Assembly (NCBI GenBank): GCA_903906615.1
Contig: CAIVKT010000437.1
Span: 1 to 9,608, forward strand
Length of the DNA stretch: 9,608 bases
From: an uncultured Bacteroidota bacterium
Lineage (GTDB): Bacteria; Bacteroidota; Bacteroidia; Chitinophagales; Chitinophagaceae
Direction: 5' to 3'
Of this stretch, positions 4,688 to 9,608 are shown one piece after another (the first letter of the stretch is position 1; each line of letters starts with the position of its first letter). The translations under genes were made by a program, and so were the position numbers. The notes under the pieces were generated by a model, which worked only from the letters and a program-made list of their open reading frames with translations, had not been told where the DNA came from and did no database searches.

Positions 4688-7591
4688 TTACTCTTTTACC
4701 AGTTTATCAACCAGTATACGTGTTCCGTTTTCGTCATAGACGGATATAATATACAGGCCACTGGCTAAGTTGCTTAGGTCTATATCTTTTGCGTTGGCCT
4801 GGTCAATGATCATTTTTCCTTCTACGCTGCTGATGACTGCGCGCACAACTGCCGGAGCTTGTATATGCAGCAAATTCGTTGCAGGGTTAGGGTACAGGCT
4901 GATGTCTTGCTGGCTTACTGTTGCCACACCTACGTTATCAACCAGGAATGCGCCGGAAAAACCTACACAGCCATTGGCATCAGTCACTTCTACACGATAG
5001 CTGCCGGAGGTATGGGGTGTATAAGTGACACTGTTGGCGCCCGGTATTGCAGTTGTATTCACAAACCATTGGTAATCTGAGTATATCCCTGTATGCAGGG
5101 TAAGACCTGTTGAACTGATCACCGGTGTGGGTGTGGGGTTCACAACCACAGTTACAGGGGTAGCAGTAGTTGCAGTGCAGGTTCCTGATCCGCCGGAGAT
5201 ACTCACGTCGCAGGTGTAGATGCCGGGTGCATTTGCAGCGAAATTATCAGCTGCTGCGCCGGGAATAGCCACCCCGTTCAGGCTCCATTGATAAAAAATA
5301 GGACCTGTAGCCGTGCCGGTACTGATGTTCAGTACTATGTAATTGCCAATACAGAAAGACGGTGAAGTGGTATAAACGATCACGGGGTCGATGCCTGCTG
5401 TAACAGTAGTAGGAGCTGATGTAGATTCACAGCCTTTAGCATCAGTTACTTCTACATCGAAGTTGGCCGTAGTAGACGCGGTATAGCTGGCCGTAGACGC
5501 TCCGGGGATCGCCACGCCACCTTCATCCCATTGGTAAGTAAGTCCTGCACCTGTATTGGCATTCAGCACAACGCTGCCACCCGAGCAGAATGTGGTGGGC
5601 CCTGCCGGTGTGATCACCGATGCCGGTAAAGGGTTTACGGTAATACTCAACGTATAAGAGCAGAAAGCCGCATTTTCTATAATGATGTTGGCCGCACCGG
5701 CAGATAGTGCTGTTAAGGTGCCGGAGGCAATATCCACAGTTGCAGTGAGCGGCGTAGTCGTAAACCATGGGCCTGAATCCGGGTCTGTATAGGTAATAGT
5801 AGCGCCATCGCACAGTTGCGTTGGCCCCACTATCGCAGACGGCAGTGCATTTACAGTTACGTCTGTCGTCACTGAGCAACTATACGTGGTAGGTGTTGTG
5901 TAAGTAACGGTGTACGTGAAAGGCTGTACTCCTACAGCGGTGCCTGTTATTGTGCCACCAGGGGTTGTTGAAGCATAAGTGCCAACGGCCGGGGTAAATG
6001 TTCCACCTGGAGTACCGTCGGTCAGTGTGCTGGCGGCGCCATTGCAAATATGACCGGGACTAACAATAGGGGCCGGTTGGGCAAAGACAAGTACCAGTTG
6101 CGAGTACATGCAGCCTGTTGGTAGTATGTAGTCAATAGTTGATGTGCCCGCCGATTCCCCGGTTACAATACCGGTAGAGCCCACAAGGGCTGTAGATGAG
6201 CTGCTGCTCCACCAGGTTCCGCCAGTAGTGGTTTCAATGAGCGAGGTAGTGGTATTTGAGCATAGCAAAGAAGATCCTATGAAACTGGCCGGGGTCGGGT
6301 CTACACTCATACTATAATGTACCGGCAAACAACCGCCGGTTGTATAAGTAACAGATACCGTACCTGTAGTGGTGCCGCCCGAAATGTCGCCTGTGCTTGG
6401 GTTGATGGTCGCCGTTCCGGTAAGGTTTGTCTCCGTCCAGGTGCCACCTGAAACGCCGTCTCTGAGGGTAACTATACTACCTGAGCATACCGCATTGCTT
6501 GATGGCCCGCTGATAGCTGTTGGCGGATCGTTGTCTGTAACTGTGGTAGTTACTATGCAGCCGGTACTCAACTCATAGGTGATGTGTGCTACGCCTGAAG
6601 AATTGCCTGTGATCAGGCCGCTGGAAGAGATCACAGAAACTGCGCCAGGGTTGTCGCTGATCCAGGTGCCTGAAAAGGTTGTTTCGCCTAAAGTTGAGGC
6701 ATTGCCTGTACATATAGCAGATACGCCGGTAATAGGGTTTGGTAACGGGTTCACGACCACTGATGCAGTGGTTGCTGTCATAGTGGTGCTGAATGTGCCA
6801 CATGCGTTAATGGCAGTTAAGGTGTATACACCTGCTGAGGCAACCGTAGTAGTTAATGTGCTTGTGGCGCTGGCAGATGTATAGCTTGCCGGTCCGGTCC
6901 ATACATAATTAGATGCGTTGGTGGCAGAGCCGGTAAGGGTAAGCATATCGCCTGCGCAAAGCGTAGTGGGGGAAGCAGAGGCTGTTGCCAGTGATGGCGT
7001 CAGGCAGTAGCTGATCTGTAAATAGGGTGCATGGCCCACAGTAGTAATAGAGGTGGTATTGCCGGTTTCCCCTGTCATGGTCAATACTCTTGTCCCGCCG
7101 CCACTTACTGCGATAGATACTTTACTGCCTATGTTGGCCTGCACAAAAGATATGGCAGCAGGGGTAGACGTGATCACGTTGTTGCCTACACCTGCCGTGT
7201 ACGCAATTGTGCTGATCAATGTACTGCCACCTGTAGTGGAGGTCATATCGCTGTACAATGTACCTGCAAGGGTAACGGTAGACAGGTCGCCCGGATATGC
7301 GTAAGTATTACAAGCCGATGGTGATCCGGATCCGGTATATGTTGTTGTATAAAAGCCGGGGGTCACAGCCTGTATCACACAGCCCGCAGGGATGGAGCTA
7401 AGGTCAAACACTGCGTAGCCTGCTGATGTACTGCTGCTCACTATGTTGCCATCGCTGCGGGTGGTGGTGGTAGAACTGCCGGTGACATAAGTACCTGTAG
7501 ATCCGGTAGCATAGATCGTAACAACGGTGGATTGCGCGAACAGGGAGCAACTAACGCAACACAATAAGAGTAAAAGATAGATTTTTTTCAT
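4688..7591 (-). CDS. T9SS-secreted Ig-like/Big2 repeat protein with DNRLRE-like head
   Basis: This is a 967-residue secreted protein. Residues 1-20 are a signal peptide ending SLFAQ. The head (about 21-197) looks like a DNRLRE/CBM96-type beta domain: AVFDLSSIPAGCVIQAVTPG near 60-79 and the closing strand APYLQISY near 188-195 are typical of that group, which is often linked to polysaccharide binding. An Ig-like module follows (about 200-285), then five Big2-type repeats (about 286-655), most with a cysteine at each end. Three Ig/PKD-like modules come next (about 656-885, with TYQWDEGGVAIPGAS and FYQWSLNGVAIPGAA), and finally a T9SS type A tail (about 892-967, with ISLYPNPATN and ending VDKLVKE). 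The start at 7591 is fixed by the signal peptide. The array is very poor in charged residues: there is no lysine between K157 and K719. The gene has its own promoter box and terminator, so it is probably monocistronic. A surface adhesin or glycan-binding role is inferred, not shown. Confidence 0.92.
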   Translation of the reverse strand: MKKIYLLLLLCCVSCSLFAQSTVVTIYATGSTGTYVTGSSTTTTRSDGNIVSSSTSAGYAVFDLSSIPAGCVIQAVTPGFYTTTYTGSGSPSACNTYAYPGDLSTVTLAGTLYSDMTSTTGGSTLISTIAYTAGVGNNVITSTPAAISFVQANIGSKVSIAVSGGGTRVLTMTGETGNTTSITTVGHAPYLQISYCLTPSLATASASPTTLCAGDMLTLTGSATNASNYVWTGPASYTSASATSTLTTTVASAGVYTLTAINACGTFSTTMTATTASVVVNPLPNPITGVSAICTGNASTLGETTFSGTWISDNPGAVSVISSSGLITGNSSGVAHITYELSTGCIVTTTVTDNDPPTAISGPSSNAVCSGSIVTLRDGVSGGTWTETNLTGTATINPSTGDISGGTTTGTVSVTYTTGGCLPVHYSMSVDPTPASFIGSSLLCSNTTTSLIETTTGGTWWSSSSSTALVGSTGIVTGESAGTSTIDYILPTGCMYSQLVLVFAQPAPIVSPGHICNGAASTLTDGTPGGTFTPAVGTYASTTPGGTITGTAVGVQPFTYTVTYTTPTTYSCSVTTDVTVNALPSAIVGPTQLCDGATITYTDPDSGPWFTTTPLTATVDIASGTLTALSAGAANIIIENAAFCSYTLSITVNPLPASVITPAGPTTFCSGGSVVLNANTGAGLTYQWDEGGVAIPGASTASYTASTTANFDVEVTDAKGCESTSAPTTVTAGIDPVIVYTTSPSFCIGNYIVLNISTGTATGPIFYQWSLNGVAIPGAAADNFAANAPGIYTCDVSISGGSGTCTATTATPVTVVVNPTPTPVISSTGLTLHTGIYSDYQWFVNTTAIPGANSVTYTPHTSGSYRVEVTDANGCVGFSGAFLVDNVGVATVSQQDISLYPNPATNLLHIQAPAVVRAVISSVEGKMIIDQANAKDIDLSNLASGLYIISVYDENGTRILVDKLVKE

Positions 7592-7629
7592 ACTGTTTTA
7601 TTGAAAAAGTAATTAAATGATCCGCGCAC

Positions 7630-7645
7630 GATAAAATGACTTATC
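7630..7645 (-). promoter_or_regulatory. Inverted repeat at the predicted 5' end of the 4688-7591 transcript
   Basis: A perfect 5-bp inverted repeat (GATAA / TTATC, 6-nt loop) begins 5 nt downstream of the -7 box at 7651-7658. The same spacing is seen for the inverted repeat at 1748-1764. A 5' stem-loop or an operator is possible, but the stem is short and AT-rich. Confidence 0.3.
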
Positions 7646-7650
7646 ACCCG

Positions 7651-7658
7651 CAAAAATA
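7651..7658 (-). promoter_or_regulatory. Candidate -7 promoter box for the 4688-7591 gene
   Basis: The minus strand reads TATTTTTG, matching TAnnTTTG exactly and identical to the box before the 1872-4454 gene. A TTTTTGG upstream could serve as the -33 element, but its 16-nt spacing is shorter than the usual 19-20. The predicted start near 7645 leaves a leader of about 54 nt. Confidence 0.55.
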
Positions 7659-7682
7659 GCTACAGGTTAAAAACCAAAAATA

Positions 7683-7711
7683 TTTAATTGGAAAATTAAG
7701 ATTTTTAATTG
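7683..7711. repeat. Short direct repeat TTTAATTG, 21 bp period
   Basis: TTTAATTG occurs at 7683-7690 and again at 7704-7711, each followed by an A-rich run. The copies start 21 bp apart, about two helical turns, and lie 25-53 bp upstream of the -7 box at 7651-7658. This could be a paired regulator site or an AT-rich upstream element. In a region this AT-rich it could also be chance. Confidence 0.25.
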
Positions 7712-7764
7712 AAAAAACAAACTATGCACCAAAAAACAGACTATATGCCCGGAACAAAGGGCGC

Positions 7765-8643
7765 TTAATTACGCTTATCAATACCCCAATACAGTTTATG
7801 GCGCAAAGTCTTTAGAAAATTATGCTCATCAGGCCGTACCAGCGACACCTGGAAGCGCTCTTTTTTCACCGCCAGCTGCACATTGCTGCGTATGGTTTCT
7901 GTGCGGGCATCAAGGGTGCAGAGAAATTGCTCGGTGCGCCCTTCGATCTCAAAAGAAATGACATTATCATCAGGCACTACTATAGGCCGCGTATTCAGGT
8001 TGTGCGGGGCCACCGGGGTGATCACAAAACTGGAGGTTTGCGGAAAAACGACCGGGCCGCCACAACTCAGTGAGTAGCCTGTAGAACCTGTAGGCGTAGC
8101 TACTATTAGGCCATCTGCCCAGTAGGTATTCAGAAATTCACCATTCAGATAGGTATGTATCTTGATCATCGATGAGGTATCCTGCCGGTGTATCGTAAAC
8201 TCATTGAGCGCAAACGGGGCTCCATCAAACAGGGGTATATTGGAGTCCAGGTGCAGCAGGCTCCTTTTCTCTAATGTATAAGACCCCTTCACCAGCGATA
8301 GTATAGCATCCTCTACTTCTTCTTCCAGTATGGCCGCCAAAAAGCCCAGCCGCCCCAGGTTCACGCCTATAAGTGGTATATTGGTATTGCCCACAAAGCA
8401 TACCGCATCCAGCATAGTGCCGTCGCCGCCCAGGCTGAAGAGCATATCAGTATTCGGCGGCAGGTCTTTTTTGCCGGTGAATAAACGGGGCGTGCAGGCA
8501 AACTGCATATAAGACTGTAGCCGCTCATAAAACTCTTTATAGAACACCATCTGTAGCTTATTCTGCTCCAGCAGCTTCAGTATGCGCAGCAAAGTAGGCG
8601 CGTCTTCGGGATTGAACGTTCTGTTATAAAGTGCTACGAGCAT
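7765..8643 (-). CDS. nadK: NAD kinase
   Basis: This enzyme phosphorylates NAD+ to NADP+ with ATP or inorganic polyphosphate in the cytoplasm, and is the only route to NADP in most bacteria. The 292-residue protein has the usual length and all family motifs in order: the GGDGT loop at 72-76 with the conserved Asp74, GVNLGRLGFL at 93-102, the NE pair at 147-148, the NAD-binding stretch TPTGSTGYSLSCGGPV at 183-198, and APHNLNTRPIVVPDD at 212-226. There is no signal peptide or membrane segment. The ATG at 8643 gives the expected N-terminus MLVALYNRT. It lies 27 bp downstream of the Omp85-like gene on the same strand with no terminator between, so the two are probably cotranscribed from a promoter outside the window. 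No strong terminator follows its stop codon. Confidence 0.97.
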   Translation of the reverse strand: MLVALYNRTFNPEDAPTLLRILKLLEQNKLQMVFYKEFYERLQSYMQFACTPRLFTGKKDLPPNTDMLFSLGGDGTMLDAVCFVGNTNIPLIGVNLGRLGFLAAILEEEVEDAILSLVKGSYTLEKRSLLHLDSNIPLFDGAPFALNEFTIHRQDTSSMIKIHTYLNGEFLNTYWADGLIVATPTGSTGYSLSCGGPVVFPQTSSFVITPVAPHNLNTRPIVVPDDNVISFEIEGRTEQFLCTLDARTETIRSNVQLAVKKERFQVSLVRPDEHNFLKTLRHKLYWGIDKRN

Positions 8644-8670
8644 AGTATCAAGGCCAAAACGGAGCTGGCT

Positions 8671-9608
8671 TTATTCGCTATTGAAATGTAAATATAATCC
8701 ATTTTGTCCCAAATGGCTCCATGCGTATTCAAAACGGACCTTAATATCATACAGCGTCACCACATCTGCGCCTAAACCTGCACTGTATTGCAGTTTATTG
8801 CTGAGAACGCTGTTGCCCGGCTGCGGGCTGTCTATATAGCCTGCATCAAAAAACAGTTTAGGGTATATACGCACCGGTATGGCTGTAAAATAGCGCACCG
8901 GTATGGCGTAGGTATTATTGAATAGCTCACGCTTCAGATCCAGTCGTAACACGCCGTAATTGCTGCCGTCAATAACATAGTATTCGTAGCCCCGCACATA
9001 GTCGCTTTGTGTGCCCAGCCCGCCCCTGAAATAGTAAGGCTGCTCCTGCGGATACATCAGCCTGCCCCTGAAGATCACCGAGGTGTACCACTTCGGCAGC
9101 GGGTTTTTGAACCATCCGGCCTCCACATTGGCATAGCTCTGAAAATGTATCCCCTCCAGCCCCTCGCGCACCACTGCCTGCGTTACCAGTTTTACACCCT
9201 TCAGGGAATAATTCCAGTTGTCAACGCCATTGTATTCATAGCGATAATAAAATTCAAAGAACCGCGCCCGTGCACTGTTATTGGCATAATAGTCGGGGTT
9301 CAGTTTCAATATCGTATCGCTCACGCTATAGTCTTTATAATTGAGTTGGAACACATGCTTAGATGCATAGGCAGGGCGATACAGGTAGCTGATGCCCCCC
9401 TCCAGCTGCTTTGATATTACCGGACCCGAATAGGTGCCTGCATACACCAGTTTATTAGAATCGGTATTATAATACGTCTGCCTGCTCTGCGCCACACTCA
9501 GCGAAACCCCAAAACCATTGGTCTGTCCTTTATTAAGGTAGGGCCGCATGTAGCTGACGCCGAGTTTCTGGGTGTAGCCATCCTCGGCAGTTAGGGCCAG
9601 TGTTTCCA
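8671..9608 (-). CDS. Omp85/BamA-TamA family outer-membrane protein, partial (5' end beyond window)
   Basis: The frame is open from the right edge to a TAA at 8671, giving 311 residues of a C-terminal barrel. The ATG at 9547-9549 is internal, because the frame continues upstream for another 19 codons without a stop. Alternating aromatic and polar residues throughout are typical of outer-membrane beta strands. VRGYEY at visible residues 204-209 matches the VRGF/Y lid-loop motif of Omp85 proteins, and it is followed by a strand-rich end (KLFFDAGYID, KVRFEYAWSHLGQNGLYLHF) like the bacterial surface antigen (D15) domain. Any POTRA domains would lie beyond the edge. The family inserts or translocates proteins at the outer membrane. 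Whether this is BamA itself or a TamA-like or specialised paralogue cannot be told from the fragment. The NAD kinase gene follows after 27 bp. Confidence 0.85.
   Translation of the reverse strand, partial: ETLALTAEDGYTQKLGVSYMRPYLNKGQTNGFGVSLSVAQSRQTYYNTDSNKLVYAGTYSGPVISKQLEGGISYLYRPAYASKHVFQLNYKDYSVSDTILKLNPDYYANNSARARFFEFYYRYEYNGVDNWNYSLKGVKLVTQAVVREGLEGIHFQSYANVEAGWFKNPLPKWYTSVIFRGRLMYPQEQPYYFRGGLGTQSDYVRGYEYYVIDGSNYGVLRLDLKRELFNNTYAIPVRYFTAIPVRIYPKLFFDAGYIDSPQPGNSVLSNKLQYSAGLGADVVTLYDIKVRFEYAWSHLGQNGLYLHFNSE

Noticed and set aside
6579..6884. Plus-strand open frame (101 codons) opposite the 4688-7591 gene
   Set aside because: It is antisense to the repeat array, and its composition is explained by the opposite-strand repeats, which lack the codons that create stops here. 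No recognisable protein features.
1..7591. Phase-variable or CRISPR-like repeat array
   Set aside because: The repeats are degenerate protein-level Ig-like modules in long open frames. There are no regular short direct repeats with spacers, no invertible flanks and no recombinase gene in the window.
7747..7764. Possible terminator after the NAD kinase gene
   Set aside because: Only a 4-bp GCCC/GGGC stem with an 8-nt loop is present and the T-run is separated from it, so it is too weak to call.
9007..9414. Plus-strand open frame (135 codons) opposite the Omp85-like gene
   Set aside because: The minus-strand frame carries the Omp85 VRGY motif and barrel strands; the plus-strand product has no coherent features.
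8671..9549. Complete outer-membrane protein starting at the ATG at 9549
   Set aside because: The frame continues open to the right edge with plausible barrel sequence (TAEDGYTQKLGVSY) before that methionine, so it is internal and the gene is truncated by the window.

Overview
The window looks like chromosomal DNA from a member of the Bacteroidota, most likely a Chitinophagaceae-type gliding or soil/freshwater bacterium. Three signs point there: large secreted proteins ending in type IX secretion system (T9SS) type A sorting domains, promoters of the Bacteroidota TAnnTTTG type, and a NAD kinase gene directly behind an Omp85-family outer-membrane barrel gene. The species assignment is inference. 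All six genes are on the minus strand, so transcription runs from right to left.

Right end (8671-9608 and 7765-8643): the C-terminal half of an Omp85/BamA-TamA-like outer-membrane protein, cut by the window edge, is followed after 27 bp by a complete NAD kinase gene. These are ordinary conserved genes, probably cotranscribed.

Centre and left (1-7591): a cluster of three large secreted repeat proteins (4688-7591; 1872-4454; and 1-1232, which runs off the left edge) plus one small secreted protein (1277-1714). The two complete large proteins share one plan: signal peptide, a unique N-terminal head, an Ig-like module, about five bacterial Ig-like (Big2-type) repeats each framed by cysteines, further Ig-like modules and a T9SS type A tail. 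The third shows the same plan as far as it can be read. The heads differ: a DNRLRE/CBM96-like region, an unrecognised cysteine-rich region, and an F5/8 type C (discoidin-like) region. The arrays of the left two proteins are close paralogues, with long runs of matching DNA. The simplest reading is a small family of cell-surface adhesins or carbohydrate-binding proteins that diversified by swapping heads on a common shaft.

Regulation: the two complete large genes each end in a strong hairpin that fits an intrinsic terminator. Three transcription units have a perfect TAnnTTTG -7 box upstream, and a short inverted repeat lies near each predicted transcription start. The small secreted protein gene and the left-edge adhesin gene lie 44 bp apart with no terminator or promoter between them, so they are probably one operon.

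There is no stretch over 300 bp without a gene. No RNA genes, insertion sequences, CRISPR arrays or origins were seen.
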